Positions 9,716 through 20,086 are shown, counted from the first letter of the stretch. The stretch is DNA of 64,000 nt from Centropus unirufus (GCA_013397695.1 VYZI01001045.1:15338-79337), one strand, 5' to 3'. The notes: generated by a model from the sequence alone, not told the origin. A program made the numbers and translations.

Positions 9716-10454
9716 ATGGCAATTCCGAGGAGGTCAGGGCATGGAGAGAAACTCAGGGGCAGGGGACAGTGGCTCGGGATTGTTGATGGGATGCAGGGAG
9801 AAGGGTGGCTTGGGGCTTCTCATCATCCTCAGCTTTTGGCATGTGCAGGTTTGTGCCCTGCCTGGAGCACGGGAATGGTGACTTCACCCCTTTTCCAGGT
9901 GGAACATATCAAGGTGGAGCATCCAAGGGTGGAGCCTTGAGGTGGAGCATCAGGTGGAGCAACCCAAACGTAGCTCATTTTGGCAGGTCTTACAGCCATC
10001 AGAGGGACCTGCTCCAGGTCTCCTTGAGTCCTCCACATCACTTCAGTCCTCCTGGCATTGGGTCTTGCCCTCTGTGGCTGCTGCCCTGGGCTGTGAAGCA
10101 TGGAGAAGGATGTTGCTCTCAAGGGAGGTTTCCTTGCAGAGCACCGGGCTCCAAAGCAAGGGACATCTTGTGTGACCAACAGATGGGATTAATGTGGAGA
10201 AGCTCAGGACCTGCCATGTCCTCTCCAGATGGTACAGGCGGCTCCTGGTGGCCTGCGCGGCTCAGAGCCCCCGAGAGGAAACTGAGGCTCAGGTTGTGAG
10301 TGGGAACACACAGATGATGGGACCCGCGCTGTGCCCCTGAGCTGAGACCGATGGAGGTAACGACCTGGTGTCCAGAGCCACCAGCGTCCAGGGAATGGAG
10401 AGCTGGGGAGGGGAGGGATGGGACATGACATTGCCTCCTCCTTAGAAGTGTTTG

Positions 10455-10606
10455 CCTCATCCCTGGAGGTGTTCAAGGCCAGGTTCAAGGGGGTTTTAAG
10501 CCCCCTGATCCAGTGGGAGATGTCCCTGCCCATGGCTGGAGGTGGGAACTTGATGGGCTTCAGACTGGAGGTGCCTTCCAACCCAACCCATTCCATGATT
10601 CTATGA
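10455..10606 (+). mobile_element. CR1 3'-end fragment
   Basis: Reads CATCCCTGGAGGTGTTCAAG through CTTCCAACCCAACCC to the terminal CCATGATTCTATGA. A short 5'-truncated CR1 copy in forward orientation. Confidence 0.85.
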
Positions 10607-10983
10607 CCCCTGAGAGTTGGGAGGGTTAAATGGGGGTGGAGGATGCTTGGGAGGGATGGAGGGGCACGTGGGGGTGAGGAAGATGCATGGGTCATGCAAG
10701 GAGAAAAGGACTCATGGGGTGGGGGGCTCCTGGGGTGGGTACAGCTTGGGGTTTGGGGATGCCCAGCTCAGTCCTGGGCTGAGCCCAACTGGGAGATGGT
10801 GATTCCAAGCTCTTCTTCTCTCTTGCCCACCTTGGAGCCCCCCAGCACCCACTGGGGATCGGGCAGAGGGGCTGCACCTCCATGCCACCCCCACCCCTAC
10901 CCCTCCTCTCACTGCGGTCCCCACCCCCAGGGCTGGCGCTGGAGGTGGAAGAGGGAAGGTTGAACATCTTGTGGGCACGTTCC

Positions 10984-11085
10984 CGGGGGGCCAGCACCGC
11001 CGTAACCCCAACAGATGCCAACCCAACACAATGGGATTAAGCGAGCGGCACGTGGCCCTGGAAGGCGGCGGGGGCTGCAGACAAT
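10984..11085. promoter_or_regulatory. Candidate regulatory block with E-box and GGATTA
   Basis: Contains ACCCCAACAGATGCCAAC (a CAGATG E-box), AATGGGATTAAGCG (a GGATTA site) and GCACGTGGCC (CACGTG E-box) within 100 bases of unique DNA. Proneural and OTX-type sites would fit an autoregulated neurogenic gene nearby; this is inference. Confidence 0.3.
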
Positions 11086-11289
11086 GTCGTGTGTCCCCCC
11101 TCCCCCATCACCCCTCTCCCTCCTGGGGGTCACTCTCACCATCCAGATCCCACTGCCCCCCATCGCGGGGGGGTGGGGATGATCTACCGTGATCCCCCCT
11201 GCCCCAGGCGCCCACCACCCCCTTTGTGTGGGTGCTGGGACCTGTTGGAGCCATCTGTCAAGGAGGGGCCCATGCGGTCGCCGCGGCGG

Positions 11290-11465
11290 GGGTTGTGGCA
11301 ACAGGCAGATTTATTGGCCACAATCTGTTCCTGCTTGCCCCACCCCCTGCCCCACGTCCCAGCCTGGCGGTGGGAAGGAAGCCATGAAGCCACTAATGAA
11401 TTAATTAGTATTCCCTGTAATCCCAGGCTGCCAAAGCCACGATTGCGAGTGCTCTAAATGAACGT
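11290..11465. promoter_or_regulatory. AT-rich candidate enhancer
   Basis: Contains AGATTTATTGGCCACAATC and CACTAATGAATTAATTAGT, an almost palindromic TAAT-rich core, plus GCTCTAAATGAACG. It is isolated between GC-rich stretches and ends just before a CR1 insertion. Confidence 0.35.
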
Positions 11466-11512
11466 GAAGGGTCCTGCAGGGCTGGCGCGTGTGGGGAGGG
11501 TCCCATGCGGCG

Positions 11513-11813
11513 ATCACAGAATGGTTTCAGTTGGAAAAGACCTTTAACATCATCGACTCCAGCCCCAAATCCACCACGGCACCGCGTCCTCAAGTACGAC
11601 ATCCACTCATCTTTTGAACCCAAGACCATTGAGTCCAACCATCAAGCCTGAAGCGCATCACCAGGCCATGTCCCCAAGTAGGATATCTACTCATCTTTTG
11701 CACCCCTCCAGGGACGGTGACCTCACCTCCTCCCTGGGCAGCCTTTTCCAATGCTTGATTACTCTTTCAGTAAAGAAATTCCTCCTGATACCCAACCTGG
11801 TGCACCCTGAGGC
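11513..11813 (-). mobile_element. CR1 fragment, reverse orientation
   Basis: Starts with ATCACAGAATGGTTTCAGTTGG, the reverse complement of the CR1 end, and continues through CATCTTTTGCACCCCTCCAGG to AAGAAATTCCTCCTGATACCC. It appears to be a more diverged subfamily than most copies here. Confidence 0.8.
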
Positions 11814-11885
11814 TCCGTGATGTTGAGTGGTGGGACCAGTGTCCAGGCAGGGATGGAGTTATAGCGGGGAGATGACTTGTATGGC

Positions 11886-12134
11886 TGAAAATTGGAGGGG
11901 GAAAAATTTAGATTAGGTATTAGGAAGAAATTCTTCACAATGAGGGTGGGAGGCCCTGGCCCAGGTTGCCCAGAGCAGTGGTGGCTGCCCCATCCCTGGA
12001 GGTGTTCCAGGCCAGGTTGGATGGGGCTTGGAGCCCCTGGTGCAGGGGGAGGTGTCCCTGCCCATGGCAGGAGGTGGAACTGGTTGATCTTTAAGGTCCC
12101 TTCCAACCCAACTCAACCCATTCTGTGATTCTAC
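11886..12134 (+). mobile_element. CR1 3'-end fragment
   Basis: Contains ATTAGGAAGAAATTCTTCAC, GGCCCTGGCCCAGGTTGCCC and the terminal CATTCTGTGATTCTAC. Forward orientation. With the reverse copy at 11513-11813 it makes a close inverted pair. Confidence 0.9.
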
Positions 12135-12689
12135 AACTTCTAGGGTGCCACTATTACGCCCAGCCCCTGTCCCAAGGTGAGTGGCTGCAGCCCTTGCTGT
12201 TGGAGAAGCTGAGATACAGGTCTGAGGGGCAACCACCCCTAACATACATCCCTTAATGAGCTGGGGTGGGTGGGAGGTGGCTGTGGTGTCTTTATCCATC
12301 GCCCTCTCTTGCTGGTTGGGGGCTGCGGAGCCTGGGCCCCCCTCTCTTCTCTGAGCAGTGGAGACCTCAGCTGGGCCCCTTCTGGCTCTACCAGTCATTA
12401 ATTACTCCCCCTTTGCACTCTGATTATGGTTGGATGGGACCCATGGCCCCCGTGCCCACCCCCAGCACCTGGGGCGGAGCCAGCATCACCCAGGGCCTTG
12501 TCCCCCCCAGCCCGTGCCTCCCCCAGCTCTCCCAGCACTGGTGGCACCAAGGTGGCACCTGCGTGTTGACACCCAGGTCTGAGATGCCGGCAGCTCCGTG
12601 TCATTGTCAGGTCAGGCTCGGCCAGTCCCAGTTGGATGGGGAACCCCAGGGGGACTCCCTACTTTGAGGAAGGGGTTTCCATCCATGGG

Positions 12690-13080
12690 TGCCTATCTAG
12701 GAATGTCCATACAGTGGTGTCCTTCCAGGTGTGCCCATGTAGGAGTGTCCATCCAAGGGTGCCCATCTAGGGCTGCCCTTCTGAGAATACTCATTCAGGG
12801 GTTCCCATCCTGGAGTGTTGATCTAGGGGTGCCCATCCTAAGGTGTTCATCCCAGGGTGTTCTTCCAAGGGTACTGGTCCAGAGATGCCCATTCAAGGGT
12901 GCCCATCCAAGGCTGTCCATTGTAGGGTCTTCATCCAGGGGTGCCCATCTAGGGGTGCCCATCTTAGGGCATCTCAGAGTGTTCATCCAGGGTCGCTGGT
13001 CCAGGGGTGCTCACCCAGGGGTGCCCATCCAGGGCATCCCCCGAGGATGCCGGTCTAAGGGTGCCCACGCAGGGATGCCC
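12690..13080. repeat. Minisatellite of ~18 bp (GGGTGCCCATCCA-type)
   Basis: About twenty degenerate copies of GGGGTGCCCATCCAGGG-like units, varying as GTGTTCATCC, GTGCCCATCT and GCTGTCCATT. It abuts the CpG island assigned to NEUROD4 exon 1. Confidence 0.85.
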
Positions 13081-13084
13081 GGTG

Positions 13085-13307
13085 CTGCCGTCGGGTCCCG
13101 GTGGGCCGGCGGGAGGAGCCGGGCTCGGCCCCCGCCCCCGGTGGGAGGAGCCGGGCGGGATCCTCAGCCGGGCAGGAGCCCCCGGCAGCGCGGAGCTCTC
13201 AAAAGCGCCCGGGAGCGGAGCTGCCTCCGCGGGACCTGCCCGCGCCCCCGGGGCTGCAGGCACCATGCGCCCCGGCCGGTGACGGCGAGGACTCGCTGCG
13301 CTGCCAG
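13085..13307 (+). promoter_or_regulatory. NEUROD4: CpG island; probable NEUROD4 promoter and non-coding exon 1
   Basis: Dense CpG and GC boxes (GGGAGGAGCCGGGC twice, CCCGCCCCCGG) precede a good splice donor, GCTGCCAG|GTGAGGG, at 13308. The next matching acceptor on this strand with gene support is TTTGTTGCAG before the NEUROD4 coding exon at 16607. Vertebrate NEUROD-family genes typically have one non-coding 5' exon, so this is the likely first exon. A five-codon upstream open frame (ATG 13265, TGA ending 13282) lies inside it. No transcript evidence is available. Confidence 0.5.
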
Positions 13308-13339
13308 GTGAGGGCGGGCAGGGACCCCCGGGGCACCCG

Positions 13340-13560
13340 ACGGGACGGGACGGGACGGGACGGGACGGGGTCGCCCTGGGCTCTGTGCGCCCCGAGGGAG
13401 CCGCAAGGGGCGAAGCGTGGGGGGTTCGGCCGCCCCGAGCCCCAGCTGCGCCCTCCGCTCCCCGCAGCCGTCGGGGCTCTCGGGGGGGGGTGGGCACCCC
13501 GCGCTGGGGGCTCTCGGGGGGGTGGGCACCCCGCGCTGGGGGCTCTCGGGGGGGGCACCG
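13340..13560. repeat. Short GC tandem repeats in the CpG island shore
   Basis: A GGGAC(G) pentamer run at about 13345-13370 is followed by a ~31-base unit (GTGGGCACCCCGCGCTGGGG) repeated about twice with a partial third, up to 13560. The repeats sit in the first intron of the inferred NEUROD4 transcript. Confidence 0.75.
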
Positions 13561-13938
13561 GCAGGCAGCGCGTCCAGCACCCCTGGCCACAGCAGGGCTG
13601 GGCTTTCCCTGCGGGTGGAGGTGATGGAGATGATGGAGGGGGTGAAGGACCTTTGCCAACCTCGAGTTTTTCTTTCTCGGGTCCCGGAGAGGGGAGCCCC
13701 TTCCCCAGGGAATCCTGCCCGGGGCCAGGACCCCAGCAAAGAGGATCCCAGCAGCCCTCAACTTCCTCCCGCTTTTCCAGGTCCCTGTGGATGCTGCTGG
13801 GCTGCCCTTGAGCGGATTCTCCCCCAAAACGTCCGTGCATCCCCTCTCCCCTTCCCCGGTTAGCTGGGGGTGGGGTTGGGATGGGAGCATGAGTGGGTCT
13901 GGGAGCTCTGGACAGCGCTGGGCTGAGGACTCAGCCGA

Positions 13939-14385
13939 CACAAGAAAGACCTTGAGGTCCTGGAGCGTGTCCAGAGAGGGGAACGGAGCTGGGAAGGGGA
14001 TGGAGAACAAGGGCTGTGAGGAGCGGCTGAGGAGCTGGGGCTGTTCAGCCTGGAGGAGGCTGAGGAGAGACCTCATCCCTGCCTCCAGCTGCGGAGAGGT
14101 GGGCGCTGGGCTCTTCTCCCAAGTGAGAGGAGATGGGACGAGGGGGAATGGCCTCAAGCTGCACCGGGGCAGGGTCAGGTTGGACATGAGGAAAAAATTC
14201 TTCTCCAAAAGAGTTCTCAAACACTGGGACGGCTGCCGGTGGGGGGGTGAAGTCCCCACCCCTGGAGGGGTCTAAAAGCCGGGCAGATGAGATGCTCAGG
14301 GATCTGGTTCAGTAGCAGACAGGGATGGTTGGACTCAACGATCTCAAAGACCTTTTCCAACCTGGTGATTCTGTGATTCAATGAT
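13939..14385 (+). mobile_element. CR1 3' fragment
   Basis: Contains AAGACCTTGAGGTCCTGGAG, AGCCTGGAGGAGGCTGAGG, GGACATGAGGAAAAAATTC and the end TCCAACCTGGTGATTCTGTG. A forward copy of the subfamily ending TGGTGATTCTGTGATT. Confidence 0.9.
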
Positions 14386-14637
14386 TTTGGTGTGCCTGTG
14401 GCCACCCAGTTGGCTGCACTGGAGCTGATGGAGCAAGTGCACGGTTTTTAATGTGTCCTTCAGCCAGAGTCCACTGGATTCAGGCACAGCTGGGTCACCT
14501 CCTCTCACGTTCCCAGGCAGGATGTGGTGCAGAGGACTCAGATCTTCATTTTCATGGTTTGCTTGGAGGTGGCTTGTCCCTCCTACCCCTCTCCTTGAGG
14601 AATTCTTGGCCCCAGCTGCCTGGTTTGTTTCTGGCTC

Positions 14638-14800
14638 TTAGAATCCTGGAATGATTTGGGTTGGAAGCAACCTTAAAACCCATCCAGTTCCAAACCTCAT
14701 GGGCACGGACACCTGCCACTGAATCAGGGGCTCCAAGCCCCATCCAACCTGGCCTTGAACCCCTCCAGGGATGGGGCAGCCACCACTGCTCTGGGCAAAA
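14638..14800 (-). mobile_element. CR1 3'-end fragment, reverse
   Basis: Reads TTAGAATCCTGGAATGATTTGG through CCAAGCCCCATCCAACCTGG to CAGCCACCACTGCTCTGGGC. Short reverse copy. Confidence 0.85.
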
Positions 14801-15159
14801 TGAGCCCAGAAAAGCATCTCCTGGGTTCTTTTGAAATGAGCCCCAAATCTAGTTGTTTTCTCCTGGGATGGTTTCTGGTGCCCAGGAGCAGTGAGCGGCA
14901 GGCAGAGATGCTGCGTTTGAGATGGATCTCCAAGGGTGGAGTGAAAGGAAACTTCAGAGCACAGCCTGGGTGGGTTTTGGAGCAGTTCTGCAGCCATTTC
15001 TGGTCCCCACATAAACCAGGTTGCACCTCTGGGGTCTCACCATGATGCTGGCAGAAGTTATGAGAACAGCTCCATCCTAGCACAGCCAGACCCATCCAAT
15101 CATCCCAGAGATGGTCCTTCACCCCCTTCACCCACCACAGCATCTGACAGACCCCTCAC

Positions 15160-15440
15160 ACTCTACCGAAGAGTTAATTGGGGCCACATGGTCCTCTGGG
15201 AACACGATGGCTGTGAGCAGCAATTAACACCCTAATCCAGCCCCGCAAGCCCCATCACGCATATTAAAAGTGGGATTTTCCACATGGGGTGGGCAGGGGC
15301 AGTGGTGGAGCCGGGGCTCGGGCAGCACTTTCAGCAAAGCTGCTTAGATGCTAAGCTTTATTAAATGAGTCGGGCAGGATGACAGGATCTGGGGGGGTGA
15401 TTAACATGAACCCGGTGCGGGTGCCTTCGTTACGGCAGAG
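15160..15440. promoter_or_regulatory. Candidate enhancer in NEUROD4 intron
   Basis: Contains GAGTTAATTGGGGCC, AGCAATTAACACCCTAATCC (a TAATCC OTX/CRX-type site), CGCATATTAAAAGTGGG, ATGCTAAGCTTTATTAAATG and GTGATTAACATG in unique sequence about 1.2 kb before the coding exon. The position in the inferred first intron makes NEUROD4 the obvious target. Activity is inferred. Confidence 0.4.
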
Positions 15441-15504
15441 GGGAACGAAGGCTCAGGTTAGAAGAGACAATCCCTGGAGGCAGCTCAGCAGAAGACCTTT
15501 CCTT

Positions 15505-16335
15505 TCATAGAATCGCAGAATCGCCAGGTTTGAAAAGACCTTTGAGACCGTTAGTCCAACCATCCCTGTCCACTTCTGAACCATCCCTGAGCACCTCACG
15601 GCCCGGCTTTTAAACCCCTCCAGGGGTGGGGATTCCACACCCTCCCTGGGAGCCGTCCCAGTGTTTGAGAACCCTTTCCATGAAGAATTTTTCCCTGATG
15701 TCCATCTGACCCTGCCCTGGTGCAGCTTGAGGCTGTTCCCCCTCATCCCATCCCCTCTCACTTGGGAGAAGAGACCAACAGCCACCACTTTCCAACCTCC
15801 TTTCAGGCAGTTGGAGGCAGGGGTGAGGTCTACTCAGCCTCCTCTGAGCTGAACAACTCCAGCTCCCTCAGAACCCTTGTTCTCCAGACCCGTCCGCAGC
15901 TCCCTTCCCTTCTGAAAGCGTTCCAGGACCTCAAGCTCTTTCATGGAGTGAGGGGAACACAGGATTCCAGGTGTGGCCTCACCAGTGCTGAGTCCAGGGG
16001 CAGAATCACCTTCCTACTCCCGCTGGCCACGCTGTTTCTGATCCAGGTTAAGATGCCCTTGTCCTCCTTGGCCACCTGGGCCGCTCCTGGCTCACATTCA
16101 GCCCCTGTGAGCCAACACCTCAGGTCCTTCTCCTCCAGGCCCTTTCCAGCCACTCTTCCCCAAGCCTGGAGCTGCCTGGGGTTGTTGTGTCAAACTACAG
16201 GACCTGGCATTTGGCCTTGTTGAACCTCATCCCGTTGGTCTCAGCCCATGGATCCAGCCTGTTCAGATTTCCTTGAAGAGCCTCAAGCAGATTGACTCTT
16301 CCTCCCAGTTTAGTGCAATCTGCAAACTTTTGCTA
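15505..16335 (-). mobile_element. Long CR1 fragment, reverse
   Basis: The longest complete-looking CR1 tail here. It begins CATAGAATCGCAGAATCGCC, passes the 3' UTR-like body and reaches TTGGCCTTGTTGAACCTCAT and TTTAGTGCAATCTGCAAAC, which lie further 5' in CR1. It ends about 270 bases before the NEUROD4 coding exon. Confidence 0.9.
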
Positions 16336-16606
16336 CCTGCAAAGGTTGAACTGGGGACTCCCGAGCCCCCAACGATTGAATGGTTGGAAGCCTTGAGCCT
16401 TGCAAAGAGGTGCTGAGCCTCAGGGAGAGGCTTCAGCAGAAGTTATTGCAGATTGATGATGGATAAATAGATTCTGTAGGTACCACTGGGGGCCAGAAAG
16501 CAGTTGATGTCCGTGGTAGATGATTCTGAGCTCCGTTCCTGACACCCTCAACGTGTTGCATGACTCTTCTGGAATTTGTTAACATCTCCTTGTCCCTTTG
16601 TTGCAG

Positions 16607-16615
16607 AGATCAGAG
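16607..16615 (+). other. NEUROD4: 5' UTR remnant in NEUROD4 coding exon
   Basis: Only nine bases (AGATCAGAG) separate the acceptor AG at 16605-16606 from the ATG. Nearly all of the 5' UTR therefore must lie in an upstream exon, consistent with the donor at 13308. Confidence 0.6.
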
Positions 16616-17611
16616 ATGACCAAGACGTACACCAAGCCCAAAGAGATGGCAGAGCTCATAAGCACCCAAACCTGGATGGACGAAACGCTGAGCTCCAAAG
16701 ATGAGCTGAAGGAGGAGGATGGCAGGCAAGGTCCGTTTGGATTGCTGTCTGGCTTGAATGAAGAGCATGACAGCATTGAGGAAGAAGAGGAGGAAGAGGA
16801 CGATGGGGAGAAGCCGAAGAGAAGAGGACCAAAGAAGAAGAAAATGACCAAGGCAAGGCTGGAGCGGTTCAGGGCCAGGCGGGTGAAGGCCAACGCCCGG
16901 GAGCGTACGCGGATGCACGGCTTGAACGATGCTCTGGACAACCTGAGGAGGGTGATGCCCTGCTACTCCAAGACTCAGAAATTGTCCAAAATTGAGACCC
17001 TGAGGCTTGCAAGGAACTACATCTGGGCTCTATCAGAGGTGCTCGAGACGGGGCAGACTCCTGAAGGGAAGAGTTTTGTGGAGATGCTCTGCAAGGGCTT
17101 GTCCCAGCCGACCAGCAACCTGGTGGCTGGCTGTCTGCAGCTTGGACCCCAAACCTTGTTCTTGGAGAAGCATGAAGAGAAGTCCCCAGTGTGCGAAACG
17201 GCCATTTCCAGCCACTCCTTCACTTACCAGTCCCCAGGGCTCCCAAGCCCCCCCTATGGGACCATGGAAACGCATCTGCTACATTTAAAGCCTCCGACCT
17301 TCAAGAGTTTGGTGGATGCTTCCTTTGGAAACCACCCCTCTGACTGCACCACTCCCCCCTACGAGGGTCCCCTAACACCACCGCTGAGCATTACTGGGAA
17401 CTTCTCCTTGAAGCAAGATGGGTCTCCAGACCTGGATAAATCCTACACCTTCATGGCCCACTATCCCTCGGTCACCTTGGCTGGAGCACATGGACACGCG
17501 TCTCACTTCCAAAACACGGTGCCGCGCTATGAGATCCCCATAGACATGAGCTACGAGTCCTACCCGCACCACGTACCCGGGCCTCAACTCAACGCCATCT
17601 TCAATGAGTAG
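16616..17611 (+). CDS. NEUROD4: NeuroD4 (NeuroM/Ath-3), proneural bHLH transcription factor
   Basis: A class II bHLH activator that dimerises with E proteins, binds CANNTG E-boxes and drives neuronal differentiation and retinal neurogenesis in the nucleus. The frame gives 331 residues, the same length as the human protein. Features: N-terminal MTKTYTKPKEM; an acidic run (about 55-63) from a GAG/GAA repeat; a basic PKRRGPKKKKM nuclear-localisation segment (67-77); bHLH at about 87-139 with basic region RVKANARERTRM and helix 2 KIETLRLARNYIWAL; then the NeuroD-specific region with FVEMLCKGLSQPTSNLVAGC and SPGLPSPPYGTMETH; C terminus QLNAIFNE. The whole coding region is one exon, as usual in this family; the acceptor TTTGTTGCAG ends at 16606. 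The ATG at 16616 was chosen because MTKTY matches the family N terminus; no upstream in-frame ATG is needed. No damage seen. Confidence 0.98.
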   Translation: MTKTYTKPKEMAELISTQTWMDETLSSKDELKEEDGRQGPFGLLSGLNEEHDSIEEEEEEEDDGEKPKRRGPKKKKMTKARLERFRARRVKANARERTRMHGLNDALDNLRRVMPCYSKTQKLSKIETLRLARNYIWALSEVLETGQTPEGKSFVEMLCKGLSQPTSNLVAGCLQLGPQTLFLEKHEEKSPVCETAISSHSFTYQSPGLPSPPYGTMETHLLHLKPPTFKSLVDASFGNHPSDCTTPPYEGPLTPPLSITGNFSLKQDGSPDLDKSYTFMAHYPSVTLAGAHGHASHFQNTVPRYEIPIDMSYESYPHHVPGPQLNAIFNE

Positions 17612-18524
17612 CAGGGCAGAGTTAGACCCAAAGTGCTGACACAGAGAACGTGTCGTGTCGTGGAGCTGTTTCTAGAATGGACACAACTGGAGCGGGGCTA
17701 TCGCTGCCACGGGGTGAATGACTTCTGAGCATCTCTGCTGGACAGGTGCAGTTGGCCATCCTGTCCTCTCCCCACCTTGCTGATTTCCAAGCTGTCCCCA
17801 GGAGCTATGTGGGCTTTTCCTGGCAGTTGAACTCTGAGCAGCCACCTCCAGAAGTGGAGCTGTCGCCTCCTGTTCTTCCTCCCTCAGAGAAGCTTCAGAA
17901 GGTGGCTTCACCCCGCAGGACTTGGTACCCGAATGCCCTCCAGCACTTGGGGTTGTCCATTGCCAAGATGTTGTGGTTCCTTTTCCTCCCTCCTTGAGGT
18001 GGTGGGGAGTGGGCATATCTCGGGTGGAGATAAAGCCCCTCCTGCCCCTTGGGGGAACCGGTTCTCCTTCCACACACTCTGCTGGGATCATGGTTTTCCC
18101 ATTTCAGCCTCTGTTGGACAGGCTGGCAGAGGTGGGGATTATCTCAACATAGTTCTTCCTCCTTGAAGCTTTCCACCCAATGGAGAACCTTGTCTTTGCC
18201 GCTGTATCACCCAGGGACAACATAGTCTAGCCAGGCTCCAAGCTTCTCCGTGACGGCCCCTCCACTGCTCTCCTCCTGCACTGAGCCTGGCTGCCTGTCT
18301 TCTTCCGACCCTCAGACCTCGCCCGTGACCTCCAACCAGGATGAGATGAGCAGAATCCAGCTCTTGGAACCTCGTTATGAGACTGATGAGCTTTCAGAGC
18401 ACAAATATTTGGGCTGGAGGAGGAGCTCACACCTCAGTGCTGGAGGGCCAAGTCTTCATAATGGTTTGGTGTGTTATTGATCATGATCCAGGTCCCGAAG
18501 ACCTCCTGCCAAGAGAATTGTGTC

Positions 18525-18765
18525 TTAATTTCCTCTTTAATTTATTATTTCCTGGGGGTGGTTGCGTGTCTAATTTATTTCCCTTCCATTTGAGGATGTG
18601 GAATGTCCTCAAGACCCTCCTCATTTTCCAGTTCCCCTCCAAGCACTTCCTTGGAGTCCCCTTTGTGGAGATGTGTGGCTTTTTTTTTGCAGTGGTCTTC
18701 CTCCAGGATTTATTTATTAGCCATTATTTATTTAATTTATTCAATTCCTACCCCTTGTGATCCAT
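18525..18765 (+). promoter_or_regulatory. AU-rich element cluster
   Basis: Contains TTTAATTTATTATTTCC, TCTAATTTATTTCCC and a run of TATTTATTAGCCATTATTTATTT. At least five ATTTA pentamers overlap on the sense strand of the NEUROD4 transcript. They are AREs by sequence; their effect is inferred. Confidence 0.6.
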
Positions 18766-19160
18766 TTTCTGGTGAAGAAACCGAGTCTTTAACCATATTT
18801 AATGTTGAATTACATCTTGAACATGGCCGTTCCTTGGCTTTTGGCAGCCGGTTGTGCCCGACATCTCCCAACCACTCCCTTGTATTTTGATATTAGCAAT
18901 AATTATTAAAGGCTATGCAACTATTTTTGGTTTTAAGAGAATCCAGGCAACTATTTTTGATGTCCCACTGGCCTCATGAGCCCAACTGGCCCAAGCCTCC
19001 CTGTTTTGCAGAGGTGTATTGGATAAAGTTGGGAATTTGGAGATGATTGGAGCTCCTGAGGTCCCTTGCCCAGCCCTTGGGTCCTAGGGCTTCTTCCCTT
19101 TTGTACTAAGAGCAAATGTTTATCCTTTTGTAAAGAAAGCAGAATTGGAGTTTTAGCTCA

Positions 19161-19166
19161 AATAAA
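19161..19166 (+). terminator. NEUROD4: AATAAA polyadenylation signal of NEUROD4
   Basis: AATAAAG is followed by GTTGTGGTCTTGTTTC, a GU-rich downstream element. It is the last canonical signal before GC-rich intergenic DNA resumes. Confidence 0.8.
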
Positions 19167-19189
19167 GTTGTGGTCTTGTTTCATGCAGC

Positions 19190-20085
19190 ATTGTCCCACG
19201 GCTGTCACCTTCGTTTCTGTGGTCTTCAATGTCGTGGTGGTGAGGGGTGGCGTGGGGGGAACCGGGGGTTCTGGTTCCATGCTGGGGTCTGGCTGGGATC
19301 CCTGACCTTGGGGCTGGGCTTCTACAGGGCTGCTGGTGGTGGCCAGTGCTGGCCATGGGACCAGCAGTGGCTGAGGGGCTCTCTGGGAAGGGGCTCCCTG
19401 GGAAGGTCATCTCCAGAGCCATGGGAGAAGGCGGTGGAAAGCTCGGCTGGGGGTGAGGGTGGGTGCACTGAGCAGGGAGCTGCTGCTGCGTCCCCCCCTC
19501 TGGCCCCAGTGTTCATGGGGTGCATGGCATGAACATGCATTCACACACATGTAGACACATGCATACCCATGCACATGCTGGCCCAGACGCCCAGCACACG
19601 CGTGTGCTGGCTCTGCACCCCCGCAGGGCGCGGGGCCCCTCCTGGCTGCTCCGTGAAGGGAAGGAGCAGGGGCCACGCGTGTCCTGCCCTCCCCAGCCCT
19701 CGCCCCCCTGTCCTGGCTGTGGGACCTGGCGCCCGCAGCACCCCGAGCCCCTTCCCGGCCGGAGCAAACCTCCAGCAGCTCCGGGCTGCTCTTGGGGCCC
19801 CCTCGCACGGGGACCCCGAGTTCCACGTGTCCCCCACAGCTCAGCCCCACACGCCGGCTGCTGCCACGAGCCCGGCGGGACCCGCTGCGCGCCTCAGCCC
19901 TGCAAGCTGTGCCCGGCGCGTGGAGAACGGGGCTCCCCGGGGGCACCCGCAGCTGCAGCCGAGCTGCTGGGGGCTGGGGGATGCTGCGGCCCCGAGCGGG
20001 GATGGGGCTGGGGCGTGAGGTGAGGGAGGAGACCTCTTGCGTCTCTCAAGCAGGCACAGAGCATCTGCTGCAGGGAGCGGGCTGG
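19190..20085. other. Non-coding GC-rich intergenic DNA
   Basis: Composition-driven open frames only. A short ACACATG/GCATGCAC-rich stretch lies near 19530-19600. No gene is supported. Confidence 0.4.
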
Positions 20086-20086
20086 G

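Larger units (their letters stand above)
17612..19185 (+). other. NEUROD4: NEUROD4 3' UTR with AU-rich elements
   Basis: About 1.55 kb of AT-richer sequence follows the stop and ends after AATAAA at 19161. Between 18525 and 18765 there are repeated ATTTA cores, including overlapping TTATTTATT words near 18710-18740. Such elements recruit ARE-binding proteins that shorten mRNA life, fitting a transiently expressed proneural factor. An AATTATTAAAGG near 18900 could serve as an earlier weak signal. Confidence 0.75.

Noticed and set aside
12964..14259. 431-codon minus-strand open frame
   Set aside because: Crosses a CpG island, a minisatellite and a CR1 copy. GC-rich DNA is poor in stop codons; no family resemblance.
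19513..20023. Cys-rich open frames near 19.5-20.0 kb
   Set aside because: Cysteines arise from TGC/TGT in CA/TG-rich DNA; spacing fits no domain and no splice-consistent gene model could be made.
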